Position numbers and translations under genes: made by a program. The notes under the pieces were generated by a model. That model was given only the letters and a program-made list of their open reading frames with translations, searched no databases and was not told the DNA's origin. Shown in pieces: positions 41,895-51,137 of a DNA stretch of 64,000 nucleotides (positions are counted from its first letter, which is position 1; every line of letters begins with the position of its first letter). Origin of the DNA: JAHJDS01 sp964569795 (GTDB lineage: Bacteria; Desulfobacterota; Desulfarculia; Desulfarculales; JAHJDS01); assembly GCA_964569795.1 (NCBI GenBank), contig CAZMVB010000021.1, positions 1-64,000 on the forward strand, given 5' to 3'.

Positions 41895-42850
41895 GACTGT
41901 GTCCCCCAAAAACTCTCGACCCGGCGGATCACGGCCGCCGGATCGTCGGGATGGCCCCACCAGATGTTGTCATTTTTGCGAAACCAGGTCAACTGCCGTT
42001 TGGCGTAGCGCCTGGTGTCGCGCAGAAAAAGCCGTTCCATTTCCGCGCGGCCCAACCGCCCCCGCAAGAGGTCCAGGCAGTGACGGTAGCCCAGGGAGCG
42101 AAGCGCCGGTAAATCAGGATCAAAACCCCGCAACAGGATGGCGCGCACCTCCTGGAACAGACCCCGGGCCAGCATGGCCCGGCCGCGCCGGTCGATGCGC
42201 TGGTAGAGCTCGTCCCGGGGGCGGTCCAGGCCGATGATCAGGTGCTCGTAGCGGGGCCCGGGTGTCTGGCTGCTCCGTAACTCGGACACGGTCCGGCCCG
42301 TGGCCTCGAAGACCTCCAGGGCCCGGCTCAGACGAAGCACGTCGGCCGGCGAGATCCGGGCCGCCGCCTCGGGATCGACCTCGTTCAGCCGCCGGTACAG
42401 GGCGCCGGGCGAGTCCTCTTCCTCAGCCAGGATGCGGTCCCGAATCAGCCGGGCCGCGGCCGTGTCCGCCGGGTTCATCTCGAACAGGCCGTCCAGCAGG
42501 GCCCGCAGATACAGGCCCGTTCCGCCCACCACCAGGGCCCGCCGGCCTCGGGCGTGGATCCGGGCGATGGCCTTGTCGGCCAGGGCCATATAATCCGCGG
42601 CCGAGCAGGCCTCGTCCGGCCAGAGGACGTCGATCAGGTGGTGCGGTACGGCCCCCTGTTCTTCCGGCGTGGGTTTGGCCGAACCTACGTCCAGGAGCCG
42701 ATACATCTGGACCGAGTCGGCCCCGACGATCTCCGCGTCGAACCGACCGGCCAACTCCAGGGCCACCGCCGTCTTGCCCACGGCCGTGGGTCCGACCAGA
42801 ACCACCAGCCGGGCGTCCGCTGCCCGGCCCGCTGGATGACCGGAAATCAT
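41891..42850 (-). CDS. miaA: tRNA dimethylallyltransferase
   Basis: 319 residues from ATG 42850, overlapping the mutL stop. P-loop GPTAVGKT, GADSVQMYR, PHHLID and GGTGLYLRALL are the MiaA motifs. It prenylates A37 of tRNAs reading codons that begin with U. RYAKRQLTWFRK is the tRNA-binding C-terminus. Confidence 0.96.
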   Translation of the reverse strand: MISGHPAGRAADARLVVLVGPTAVGKTAVALELAGRFDAEIVGADSVQMYRLLDVGSAKPTPEEQGAVPHHLIDVLWPDEACSAADYMALADKAIARIHARGRRALVVGGTGLYLRALLDGLFEMNPADTAAARLIRDRILAEEEDSPGALYRRLNEVDPEAAARISPADVLRLSRALEVFEATGRTVSELRSSQTPGPRYEHLIIGLDRPRDELYQRIDRRGRAMLARGLFQEVRAILLRGFDPDLPALRSLGYRHCLDLLRGRLGRAEMERLFLRDTRRYAKRQLTWFRKNDNIWWGHPDDPAAVIRRVESFWGTQS

Positions 42851-44640
42851 CGCTTGAAGGCCCGGGCCACCTCTTCCAGGCCGATCTCCCACAAAAAGGG
42901 CCGGCCGTGGGGGCAGGTCGGGGCCACACCGCTTTGGTTCAGGTCCTCGATCAGGGCCTGCATCTCCCCGAAATTCAGCCGCCGTCCGGCCCGGGGCGAG
43001 ACCTGGCAGGCCATTTCAGCGAGGATTTTGTCCACCTGCCGGTCGGTGGCCGGGACGGCGTCCAGCTCGGCCAGGGACTCGGCCACGTTTCTGACCAGAT
43101 CGGCCGGATCGGCCTCGGTCAGGACCGCCGGCACGGCCTTGACTACCACGGTCCGGCCCCCGAAGTCCTCGACCTCGAGGCCGACCCGCTTGAGCCACTC
43201 GGTCCGCTCCAGGACCAGGGCGCCGGCCCCCGGCTCCAGTTCCACCGCGGCCGGGACCAGCAGCAATTGCCGGGCCGGATCGTCGGCCGTGAATCCGGCC
43301 TTGAGCCGCTCGAAGGCCAGCCTCTCAAAGGCGGCGTGCTGGTCGATGATCACCAGCCGGTCCGGGCCCTCGGCCAGGACGTAGCTGGCCCCCAGCTGGC
43401 CGATGACCCGCAGGTCCTCGAAGGGCGAGCGCCGGGGCCCGGCCCACAGCCCGGCCCCTTCCGGTCCGGGGGACACGGGCGGCGGCGGGGCGCCCCAGGC
43501 CGGCGTCGCCCCCTGGTCCGCCGAGACCTGGGTCGCCGCCGGCTCGGCCGTCCGGATCGAGCTTGCTGCGGGGCCGGGGGCGGCATAGGCCGTGGGTTCG
43601 GTCCGGGCCAGCAACGGCCGGCCCGAGGGGGGCGAGTCGGCCCGGGTCAGCCCCAGGGCCCGGCCGACCGCGGCCTGCAAAGACTGATAGACCAGGTCCG
43701 GCCGGCGAAAGCGGACCTCGGCCTTGGTCGGATGGACGTTGACGTCCACCAGGCCCGGTTCCAGGGCCAACCACAACACGGCCACCGGAAAGCGGCCCTT
43801 GGGCAGCAGCCCCCGGAACACGTCGAACAGGGCGTGGTTGACCAGCCGGTCCCGGATGAAGCGATGGTTCAGGAAGGTGAAGACCTCGGCCCCCGAGGGG
43901 CGGGTCAGGGTCGGCGGCCCGATGAATCCGGTCACGGCCAGTTCCCCGGCCCGGGAATCGACCGGGGTGCCCCGCCGGATCACGTCCGAATCCAGCAGGG
44001 CGGCGACCCGGTCCGCCGGGGTCTGGCCGGGCAGCGAGTGGAGCCGCCGGCCGTCGGCCGTGAGCCGGAAGAGGACATCGGGCCGGGCCAGGGCCTGGCG
44101 GATAAAGGCCGTCAGGAGATGCCCCTGTTCGGTGGCGGGCTGGCGCAGGAACTTGCGCCGGGCCGGGACGTTGAAGAACAGGTCGGCCACCGAGACCACG
44201 GTCCCCAGGTCCATGGCCACCTCGCCCGTCTTCTGGACCCGGCCGCCGGTCATGTTCACCCGAAATCCGGTCTCGGCCCCGGCCGGCCGGCTCATGATCG
44301 TCAGGCGCGAGACCGAGGCCATGGACGGCAGGGCCTCGCCCCGGAACCCGAGCGAGGCGATCCGGGACAGGTCCGAGGCGGCGGCGATCTTGGAGGTGGC
44401 GTGGCGCTCCAGGGAGAGGAGGACGTCGTCGGGCCACATCCCGGGGCCGTCGTCTGCGACCTGGACCAGTTTGCGGCCCCCGCCGGCGATCTCGATCTCG
44501 ATGCTGGAGGCCCCGGCGTCCAGCGAGTTCTCCAGCAGCTCCTTGAGCACGGCCGCCGGGCGCTCGATGACCTCGCCGGCGGCGATCTGGTTGGCCACGG
44601 TTTCGGGCAGGATGTTGATGCGCGTCTCGGTCACGGCCAT
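42847..44640 (-). CDS. mutL: DNA mismatch-repair protein MutL
   Basis: 597 residues. GHKL ATPase motifs at the N-terminus (IAAGEVIERPAAVLKELLEN, ADDGPGM, SLGFRGEAL). Pro/Ala linker from ~330 to 400. The C-terminal endonuclease motif DQHAAFERLAFE and the CPHGRP box are present, so this MutL should nick DNA itself. First gene of a mutL-miaA-exported-protein run with ATGA overlaps. Confidence 0.96.
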   Translation of the reverse strand: MAVTETRINILPETVANQIAAGEVIERPAAVLKELLENSLDAGASSIEIEIAGGGRKLVQVADDGPGMWPDDVLLSLERHATSKIAAASDLSRIASLGFRGEALPSMASVSRLTIMSRPAGAETGFRVNMTGGRVQKTGEVAMDLGTVVSVADLFFNVPARRKFLRQPATEQGHLLTAFIRQALARPDVLFRLTADGRRLHSLPGQTPADRVAALLDSDVIRRGTPVDSRAGELAVTGFIGPPTLTRPSGAEVFTFLNHRFIRDRLVNHALFDVFRGLLPKGRFPVAVLWLALEPGLVDVNVHPTKAEVRFRRPDLVYQSLQAAVGRALGLTRADSPPSGRPLLARTEPTAYAAPGPAASSIRTAEPAATQVSADQGATPAWGAPPPPVSPGPEGAGLWAGPRRSPFEDLRVIGQLGASYVLAEGPDRLVIIDQHAAFERLAFERLKAGFTADDPARQLLLVPAAVELEPGAGALVLERTEWLKRVGLEVEDFGGRTVVVKAVPAVLTEADPADLVRNVAESLAELDAVPATDRQVDKILAEMACQVSPRAGRRLNFGEMQALIEDLNQSGVAPTCPHGRPFLWEIGLEEVARAFKR

Positions 44641-44903
44641 GGTCCCCGGGTAAACTGGGCTGCAAAATCAGGCTAGCGTGGCGCCTCGGAAGGTGTCAAG
44701 TAATCTGACCGGTGACGCCAGCGGCCAGGGCGCAGGCCCGGCCGTGAACAATTTATTGTTCCGGGCGTCCCTTTGTAATATAGTCTTGACGGGGGAGGGC
44801 TCCGGTTCTTCTCCAGGTGGTCCCCGCCCGATCAGAATAACTGCCTTCTTCCGATGGGCGGGGATGCACCTAGATCAACCTCACCCGGATCGCTCAGGGA
44901 CGG

Positions 44904-45056
44904 ATGGACAAAAAGGATGAAATAATCTTGAAGGTGGTCAAGGAGATCGCCATCAAGTTCATCGAGACCAATCGCATCTCGCCCCAGAATTTCGACGAGA
45001 CCTGGCGGCAGATCTTCCGGACGGTCAAGGGCAGCCTGGACGACACGGCCGACTAG
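44904..45056 (+). CDS. 50-residue helical protein
   Basis: ATG 44904 after CAGGGA; MDKKDEIILKVVKEIA then NRISPQNFDETWRQIF. Helical, charged, no membrane segment. Codon use matches neighbours, and similar short proteins with an SPxNFxE motif occur in this phylum from memory. It lies alone on the plus strand between two minus-strand blocks. Function unknown. Confidence 0.6.
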   Translation: MDKKDEIILKVVKEIAIKFIETNRISPQNFDETWRQIFRTVKGSLDDTAD

Positions 45057-45119
45057 CCCCGTCCCGCAGCGAGGCCCCAGAACTCCCGGGTACGGAGATC
45101 GGCCGCCCGCCCGGCGAGG

Positions 45120-45854
45120 TCACAAGGACGTCTTGTTGGCCCCGGTCTCGGCCACCAGATTTGAGGCCCGGCGCAGGGAATCGAAGGTGCCGGCGTCCGA
45201 CCACCAGCCTGCCAGGATGTCAAAGGTCATCAGGCCGCGCTGTATATAGGCGTTGTTGACGTCGGTGATCTCCAGCTCCCCCCGGGCCGAGGGCGTGAGC
45301 GGCCGGATGAGGTCAAAGACGTCCTGATCGTAGAGATAGATGCCGATGACGGCGTAGGGGCTGGGCGGTTCCTGGGGCTTTTCCACGATCTTGACCACCC
45401 GGTCGCCGTCGAGGACGGGCACCCCGAAGCGCTGGGGATCAGGGACCTCCTTGAGCAGGATCTTGGCCCCGGCCGGCTGCTCCTGAAAGGCCTCGACCGC
45501 GGCCCGGATGTTGCCCTCAATGATGTTGTCCCCCAGGACCACGCAGACCCGGTCACCGGCCACGAAGTGCTCGCACAGGGACAGGGCCGCGGCAATGCCG
45601 CCCTCCCCTTCCTGATAGGTGTAATTGAGGTGCTTCAGGCCGAAGTCGTGGCCGTTGCTCAAGAGCTTGAGAAAATCGCCGGCGTGGTTGCCGCCGGTGA
45701 CGATCATGATCTCCTCGATGCCGGCGCCCACCAGGGTCTGGATGGGATAGAAGACCATGGGCCTGTCATAGACCGGCAGGAGGTGCTTGTTGGTCACCCG
45801 GGTCAGGGGGGCCATTCTGGTGCCCAGTCCGCCGGCCAAGACAACGCCTTTCAT
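45120..45854 (-). CDS. Sugar-1-phosphate nucleotidyltransferase (RfbA-like)
   Basis: 244 residues from ATG 45854, overlapping the truA stop. The nucleotide loop GVVLAGGLGTRMAPLT and the EKP box IVEKPQEPP are typical of glucose-1-phosphate thymidylyltransferases; CVVLGDNII is the metal Asp. It makes a nucleotide sugar for envelope polysaccharide. The usual rfbBCD partners are not here. Confidence 0.88.
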   Translation of the reverse strand: MKGVVLAGGLGTRMAPLTRVTNKHLLPVYDRPMVFYPIQTLVGAGIEEIMIVTGGNHAGDFLKLLSNGHDFGLKHLNYTYQEGEGGIAAALSLCEHFVAGDRVCVVLGDNIIEGNIRAAVEAFQEQPAGAKILLKEVPDPQRFGVPVLDGDRVVKIVEKPQEPPSPYAVIGIYLYDQDVFDLIRPLTPSARGELEITDVNNAYIQRGLMTFDILAGWWSDAGTFDSLRRASNLVAETGANKTSL

Positions 45855-46675
45855 GCTCCTTCTCCCGCCTGATAGTTGACGTTCATCAGCCACAGGCCCT
45901 GTGGCGGGGCGGTCGGTCCGGCCCGGGACCGGTCCCTGGAGGCCACGATATCAGATATTTCCGCCGGGGTAAACCGGCCCGCGCCGACCTGGACCAGGGT
46001 GCCGACGATGGACCGGACCATGGTCCGCAGGAAGCCGTTGGCGGTTATGGTGAAGACCAGGCGGCCGGCCTCGTCCCGATGCCATTCGGCGGCCTGGACC
46101 TCGCGGACGGCCGACTTGACCTCGCCGCCGGCGGCGGCGAAAGAGGTGAAGTCCCGGCGGCCGACCAGCGCCGAAGCGGCCCGGTCCATGGCCGTCAGGT
46201 CCAGATCGCGGGTGCAGTGCCAGACAAAGGGGCGGCTGAACAGGGGCCGCTGCCGGCCGGTATGGATCAGATAGACATAGGTCTTGCGCCGGGCGTCGTA
46301 GCGGGCGTGGAACTTTTCGGACACCCAGCCCGCCCGGCGGACAAGGACGTCCGCGGGCAAAAGGGCGTTGACCGCCCGGGTCAGCTCGCCGGGCTCAAGG
46401 CGGGTGATCACGTCGGCGTGGGCCACCTGCCCCCGGGCGTGGACCCCGGCGTCGGTCCGGCCCGCGGCCACGACCGTGACCGGCCGGGCGCAGACCCGGG
46501 ACAGGGCGTCCTCGACCGCCTGCTGAATGGTCGGGGCGTTGGGCTGGCGCTGCCAGCCCGAATAGTCGGTGCCCTGGTAGGCCAGGACCAGGGCCAGGCG
46601 GCCGGTTCGGTCGTCCGCCCAGGGGACGTCGTCCGTTTGAGGCGGGTCAACCAGGGGGTGCACGGACCTGTTCAA
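45851..46675 (-). CDS. truA: tRNA pseudouridine synthase A
   Basis: 274 residues if the TTG at 46675 is used; a GTG a few codons in is also possible and no clear ribosome-binding site decides. Catalytic Asp in GRTDAGVHARGQ, plus YDARRKTYVYLI and GFLRTMVRSIVG. It modifies U38-U40 of tRNA anticodon arms. Confidence 0.94.
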   Translation of the reverse strand: MNRSVHPLVDPPQTDDVPWADDRTGRLALVLAYQGTDYSGWQRQPNAPTIQQAVEDALSRVCARPVTVVAAGRTDAGVHARGQVAHADVITRLEPGELTRAVNALLPADVLVRRAGWVSEKFHARYDARRKTYVYLIHTGRQRPLFSRPFVWHCTRDLDLTAMDRAASALVGRRDFTSFAAAGGEVKSAVREVQAAEWHRDEAGRLVFTITANGFLRTMVRSIVGTLVQVGAGRFTPAEISDIVASRDRSRAGPTAPPQGLWLMNVNYQAGEGA

Positions 46676-46700
46676 ACCCGCGGCCGGGGCAATCCCGGTC

Positions 46701-47744
46701 TCACGGCGCCAGGCCCAGGCCGGTCAGGCCGGCCGTCTCGTCGAGCCCCAGCATCAGATTCATGTTCGCCACGGCCATGCCCGAGGCCCCGCGGCACAGG
46801 TTGTCGATGGCCGAGACCATCACCGCCCGGCCGGTGCGCTTGTCGGACACCACGCCCAGCTGGCAGAAGTTGGTGCCCCTAACGTCGGCCGTGCGCGGCA
46901 GCCGTCCGGCGGGCAGGATTTTCATGAAAAACTTGCCGGCGTAATACTCGGCCATGATCTCCCGCAGATCCTCGGTCGAGGGGTCCCCGGCCGTCTGGGC
47001 GTAAACGGTGGACAGGATGCCCCGGCTCATGGGCGTCAGGTGCGGAGTGAAGGACACGACCACCGGGGCCCCGGCCAGCTTGGAGAGCTCCTGCTCTATC
47101 TCGGGGGTGTGGCGGTGGGTACCCACGCCGTAGGCCTTGATCGAGTCATTGACCTCGCAATAGGAAAAATCCACGTCAGACTTGCGGCCGGCGCCGGTCA
47201 CGCCCGATTTCGAGTCGGCGATGATCGTCCCGGCGAAGATCGCCCCGGCGGCCAAGAGCGGGGCCGCGGCCAGGATGATCGAGGTCGGGTAACAGCCCGG
47301 GTTGGCCACCAGCCGGGCGGTCCTGATCTGCTCGGCGTACAGCTCGGGCAGGCCGTAAACCGCCTCGGCCAACAGATCCGGCGCGGTGTGCTCCTGGTAC
47401 CATTCGCCGTAAACAACAGGGTCGTCAAAGCGAAAGTCGGCCGACAGATCGACGACCTTGGCCCCGGCCGCCAGCAGACCCGGCACCCGCTCCATGGCCG
47501 TTTTGTGGGGCACGGCGGCGAAGACCAGGTCAATCCCCGCGGTCAGGGCGTCATCGTCGTGATCCACAAAGGCCAGGTCGGTCCGGCCGAACAGAGACGG
47601 AAACACCTCGGCCACCGGCCGCCCGGTGTACTGGCTGGAACTGACCGCCGCCAGGTCCACCCCGGGGTGCTCCAGCAGCAGACGGCTCAGCTCGATCCCG
47701 GTGTAGCCCGAGCCGCCGACCACGGACACTTTGTACTGGCCCAT
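46701..47744 (-). CDS. argC: N-acetyl-gamma-glutamyl-phosphate reductase
   Basis: 347 residues from ATG 47744 with GGAGGTGG upstream. NADP-binding GGSGYTGIELSRLL, catalytic Cys in NPGCYPTS, and KSGVTGAGR. Third step of arginine synthesis. Other arg genes are not adjacent. Confidence 0.96.
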   Translation of the reverse strand: MGQYKVSVVGGSGYTGIELSRLLLEHPGVDLAAVSSSQYTGRPVAEVFPSLFGRTDLAFVDHDDDALTAGIDLVFAAVPHKTAMERVPGLLAAGAKVVDLSADFRFDDPVVYGEWYQEHTAPDLLAEAVYGLPELYAEQIRTARLVANPGCYPTSIILAAAPLLAAGAIFAGTIIADSKSGVTGAGRKSDVDFSYCEVNDSIKAYGVGTHRHTPEIEQELSKLAGAPVVVSFTPHLTPMSRGILSTVYAQTAGDPSTEDLREIMAEYYAGKFFMKILPAGRLPRTADVRGTNFCQLGVVSDKRTGRAVMVSAIDNLCRGASGMAVANMNLMLGLDETAGLTGLGLAP

Positions 47745-47772
47745 CAGACCACCTCCTGGTAGTGCCCGCACG

Positions 47773-47802
47773 AAAAAGGGGCGTCGCCGTCAGGGACGCC
47801 CC
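47773..47802 (-). terminator. Terminator of rplM-rpsI
   Basis: GGGGCGTC (47778-47785) and GACGCCCC (47795-47802) arms, followed on the minus strand by TTTTT. Confidence 0.85.
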
Positions 47803-47889
47803 GCGAAAGATTTATTTAATACGCGCCGCCGGTTGCTGGCCGCCTGGACGCCTAACGGGAGCGGGCGGCACGACGGGGCGAACGGCCGC

Positions 47890-48282
47890 CTAACGCTTGG
47901 AGAACTGGAACCGGGCCCGGGCGCCGCGCTGCCCGTATTTCTTACGCTCTTTCTTGCGGGCGTCCCGGGTCAGGAAACCGGCCCTCTTGAGCACGGCCCG
48001 GTGGGCCGGATCGAATTCGACCAGGGCCCGGGCGATGCCGTGCTTGACCGCGCCGGCCTGGCCGGACGCGCCGCCGCCGCGGACGTTGACGATGACGTCC
48101 ATTTGACCCAGGGTCCCGGTCAACTGGAGCGGCTGGCGGAGGACCATCTTGGAGGTCTCCCGGGTGAAGTATTCGTCGATGTCCCGGCCGTTGACGGTCA
48201 CCTGTCCGGTCCCCGGCTTGATCCAGGTCCGGGCGATGGCCGTTTTCCGTTTGCCGGTGGCGTAGTATCTGGTTTCGCTCAT
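47890..48282 (-). CDS. rpsI: 30S ribosomal protein S9
   Basis: 130 residues; the GKRKTAIARTW start, GGGASGQAGAVKHGIARAL core and C-terminal QRGARARFQFSKR that reaches the ribosomal P site are intact. Follows rplM by 13 bp. Confidence 0.97.
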   Translation of the reverse strand: MSETRYYATGKRKTAIARTWIKPGTGQVTVNGRDIDEYFTRETSKMVLRQPLQLTGTLGQMDVIVNVRGGGASGQAGAVKHGIARALVEFDPAHRAVLKRAGFLTRDARKKERKKYGQRGARARFQFSKR

Positions 48283-48295
48283 GGGGCGGCTCCGG

Positions 48296-48721
48296 TTACA
48301 GACTCAAGGGTTGCGGCCGCTGGGCCTGGTGGGGATGGTCGGTCCCGGCGTAAACTTTGAGCTTCTTGAGCATCGACCGGCCGAGACTGTTCTTGGGCAG
48401 CATGCCCCGAACGGCGTGGCGGATCAACTCCTCGGGGTCCTTGACCAACAGCTTCTTGGCCACGATGGACTTGAGACCGCCGACGTACCCCGAATGACGG
48501 TGGTACATCTTCTGCTCCCACTTGCGGCCGGTGAGCCTGATCTTTTCGGCGTTGACCACGACGACGAAGTCACCCTGGTCCAGGTGGGGGGCGAAGCCGG
48601 GCTTGTGCTTGCCCCGCAACCGGACAGCCAGCTGGGAGGCCAACCGGCCCAGGACCTGGCCCTCGGCGTCAACCAGGACCCACTGGCGCTCGTCGCGGTC
48701 GGCCGCTTTCGGCGTTTTCAT
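48296..48721 (-). CDS. rplM: 50S ribosomal protein L13
   Basis: 141 residues; VDAEGQVLGRLASQLA, NAEKIRLTGRKW and RAVRGMLPKNSLGR are diagnostic. First gene of rplM-rpsI, 63 bp after its own promoter start. Confidence 0.97.
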   Translation of the reverse strand: MKTPKAADRDERQWVLVDAEGQVLGRLASQLAVRLRGKHKPGFAPHLDQGDFVVVVNAEKIRLTGRKWEQKMYHRHSGYVGGLKSIVAKKLLVKDPEELIRHAVRGMLPKNSLGRSMLKKLKVYAGTDHPHQAQRPQPLSL

Positions 48722-48790
48722 GTTCCGACTCCAGGCAAAGCGAACCGGCCGGAGGGCCCGGCCGGGGCATGTGAACCAATCGAAATATGT

Positions 48791-48818
48791 AGTTTAACGG
48801 AATGGAGAGGGTTGTCAA
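48791..48818 (-). promoter_or_regulatory. Sigma-70-type promoter of rplM-rpsI
   Basis: Minus strand TTGACA (48818-48813), 16-bp spacer, TAAACT (48796-48791), just downstream of the lptD stop. Confidence 0.65.
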
Positions 48819-48824
48819 GTATTT

Positions 48825-51101
48825 TTAGGGCACGGCCTCGGTCGTCCGCCGACCCAGCCGGCCGGTGTAGCCGCCCACCTCGCCGAAGCCCTGGAGGGAG
48901 AAGACGATCATGTAGGTCCGGTCCCCGGGGCGCTCGGAAAAGACGAGGCGGATCCCCCAGCACTGCGGGGTGTATTCCAGCTCCCAGATGGTCTCGAAGT
49001 CCTTGCGGTACTCGAAGGAATGCCGGTTGTAGAAGCGGAAGATGAGCCTCTTGTTGATGATGGTCCAGATCAGGCGGGTGGTCAACTCCCGGGCCCCGCC
49101 GTAGGTGTAGCGGTAATCCAGCGACAGTGAATCACCCACCCCGCTGGAGACGCTCATCTCCGTGTAGAACGACGTGAATCGGCTGTCGTAGGGGTTCCAG
49201 GCCGTGCCGCTCTCGAGCTGGAGGTACTTCCCTTGCGGAAAAAGCTGGAGTACGGCGCTGATGGCCGAGAAAGGCCGGCTGTTGGTGCCCGACACTGGAT
49301 TCCGGCTGGCCTCGTCAATGTCATAGCTCTGGGCCAGGGTCAGCTTCAGGAATTCATCGTAGTTCGGCTTGAGTTTTTGGGCCCGGGTGTCCCAGGTCAT
49401 CCGCTTGGCGGTCAGGGTCTGGGTCAGCGAATAGGTGACGGTGTTGGCCTTCTGCCAGGAGCCGATCAGGTTGGGCACGGCCACCTGGGGATTGATGGCC
49501 CGGCGATAGGTGTAGGTGATCTGGGGTTTGAGGGCGTGCTTGATCTTCTTGAGGCTGCCCCAGTTCAGGTTGAAGATGCGGAAGATGTACGACGAGACCG
49601 TGGCGGTGAAGTCGTAGATTTCCCGGTGATCGATGGAGGACTGTTTGGGGTCCTGAAGGCCGGACAGCCACCACAGGTCGAATCGGGGCGAGAAGGAGAA
49701 GTCGAACTCGAGAATGTTCTTGAGGTTGACCGGCATGTTGATGGTCGGCGTGATCTGGACGACCTGTCCGCTGCTGCCGATCTGGCGGTAGTAATTGGTG
49801 TAGTTCGAGGTCAGCTGGAAATAAAAGGGGCTCTTCCCGATGGGCTGCCGGGAAAAGTCGAAGTTGATGCTGGGGAAGATCTGGGTCGTTTCCCGGTTGT
49901 GCTGGGTCGAATTCAAGTTGTCGTAGTACCTGAAATTGGCCGTCAACTGGGCCCGTTCCCAGGTCCGGGTGAACCCGAGGAAGGAGGTCCGGGTGGTCGA
50001 GTACTTGGGGTCCAGGGTCAGGCCGAACCGGCGCCGAAAGGTGTCGTAGGAGTAGGCGTAGCCCTCGGGCAGGTAGGTGAACTCGCGCAGGAAATCCGCA
50101 TCCGAGGCCCAGTCCAACTGCATCTTCAACTGGACCTCGGGGAAGACCTGGTGATAGCCCATGTACCGGAGCCAATAGCGGTCCTTGTAGGGCGCCCGCA
50201 GGTATCCGGAGCGGTAGAGTTCATCGGAGACCTGATCCCTGAACATGTAATCGACCATGGCGATGCCGAAGCTCTTGCGGGAGAGCTCGTAGCGGTACTC
50301 GAGGCCGAGCATCAACCCCCGTTTGGTCATCCAGGTCGGAAAGATGGTCAGGTCCTGACTGGGGGAGAGGTTGATAAAAAACGGGGTCGAGATGATGGTC
50401 CCGTCCGTGGTCGAGTTGCCGACGGAGGGCATCAGGAAACCGCTCTGCCGGGTGGTCTTGGCCGGGAAGACCAGCAGCGGCGTGTAAAAGATGGGCAGGC
50501 GGCCCAGGAAAAAGGCGCTGTGGGTCGCCCAGCCGTAACCGTCTAGGGTGACCTTCATCTGGCGGGAGGTGAACTTCCAGACCGGATGCCGGCCGTCGCA
50601 TGAGGTGAACGAGCCACCCAGGACCCGGAAGGTGTCCCGCGAGGTCTTTTCGATCTGGTCGCCGTGGAGGTAGAAGTGTTTTTCGGGCAGAAACAGGGTC
50701 GCCTTGTAGGCCTTGGCCACCCGGGTTCGCAGATTGACGAACATCTTCTCGCCCGAGAGGCGGTACTGGGGCGAGAGCATGACCACGTTGCCCTCGGCGT
50801 GGACGGTCCGGGTGTCCATATAGACCCGGGCGTAATCGGCCTGGACCACGAACGCCCCGGTCTTGACCTCGACCTGACCTCGGGCCTCGTAGATGTTGCG
50901 GCGCCGATCAAAGGATATCTGGCGGGCCCTGACATCAAAGGGCTGGCTGCCGCCGAAGGACAGCACCTGGGCGGCGGCGGGTTCGATCGGGGCCAAACAC
51001 AACAGCCCGATCACGAACCAGGCGCTCAGGCGGACCAAATGCAACCACTTCCCCCGGGACTTTTCTTGCGAGCATGAGCGGACCCCCAGCAAATAGCACA
51101 A
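48825..51101 (-). CDS. lptD: LPS-assembly outer-membrane protein LptD
   Basis: 758 residues from TTG 51101; a TTG nearer the signal peptide, behind GGGGGAAG, is also possible. Signal peptide to PAAAQ, then a periplasmic LptA-like jellyroll (DVRARQISFDRRRNIYEARGQV) and a long C-terminal beta-barrel with many aromatic-alternating strands. LptD with LptE inserts LPS in the outer leaflet, so the cell makes LPS. Only few Cys are present compared with the four-Cys E. coli enzyme. Confidence 0.93.
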   Translation of the reverse strand: MCYLLGVRSCSQEKSRGKWLHLVRLSAWFVIGLLCLAPIEPAAAQVLSFGGSQPFDVRARQISFDRRRNIYEARGQVEVKTGAFVVQADYARVYMDTRTVHAEGNVVMLSPQYRLSGEKMFVNLRTRVAKAYKATLFLPEKHFYLHGDQIEKTSRDTFRVLGGSFTSCDGRHPVWKFTSRQMKVTLDGYGWATHSAFFLGRLPIFYTPLLVFPAKTTRQSGFLMPSVGNSTTDGTIISTPFFINLSPSQDLTIFPTWMTKRGLMLGLEYRYELSRKSFGIAMVDYMFRDQVSDELYRSGYLRAPYKDRYWLRYMGYHQVFPEVQLKMQLDWASDADFLREFTYLPEGYAYSYDTFRRRFGLTLDPKYSTTRTSFLGFTRTWERAQLTANFRYYDNLNSTQHNRETTQIFPSINFDFSRQPIGKSPFYFQLTSNYTNYYRQIGSSGQVVQITPTINMPVNLKNILEFDFSFSPRFDLWWLSGLQDPKQSSIDHREIYDFTATVSSYIFRIFNLNWGSLKKIKHALKPQITYTYRRAINPQVAVPNLIGSWQKANTVTYSLTQTLTAKRMTWDTRAQKLKPNYDEFLKLTLAQSYDIDEASRNPVSGTNSRPFSAISAVLQLFPQGKYLQLESGTAWNPYDSRFTSFYTEMSVSSGVGDSLSLDYRYTYGGARELTTRLIWTIINKRLIFRFYNRHSFEYRKDFETIWELEYTPQCWGIRLVFSERPGDRTYMIVFSLQGFGEVGGYTGRLGRRTTEAVP

Positions 51102-51137
51102 AGGGTCCGTTTTTTCAAGATATCTGTTGGGCGCCTT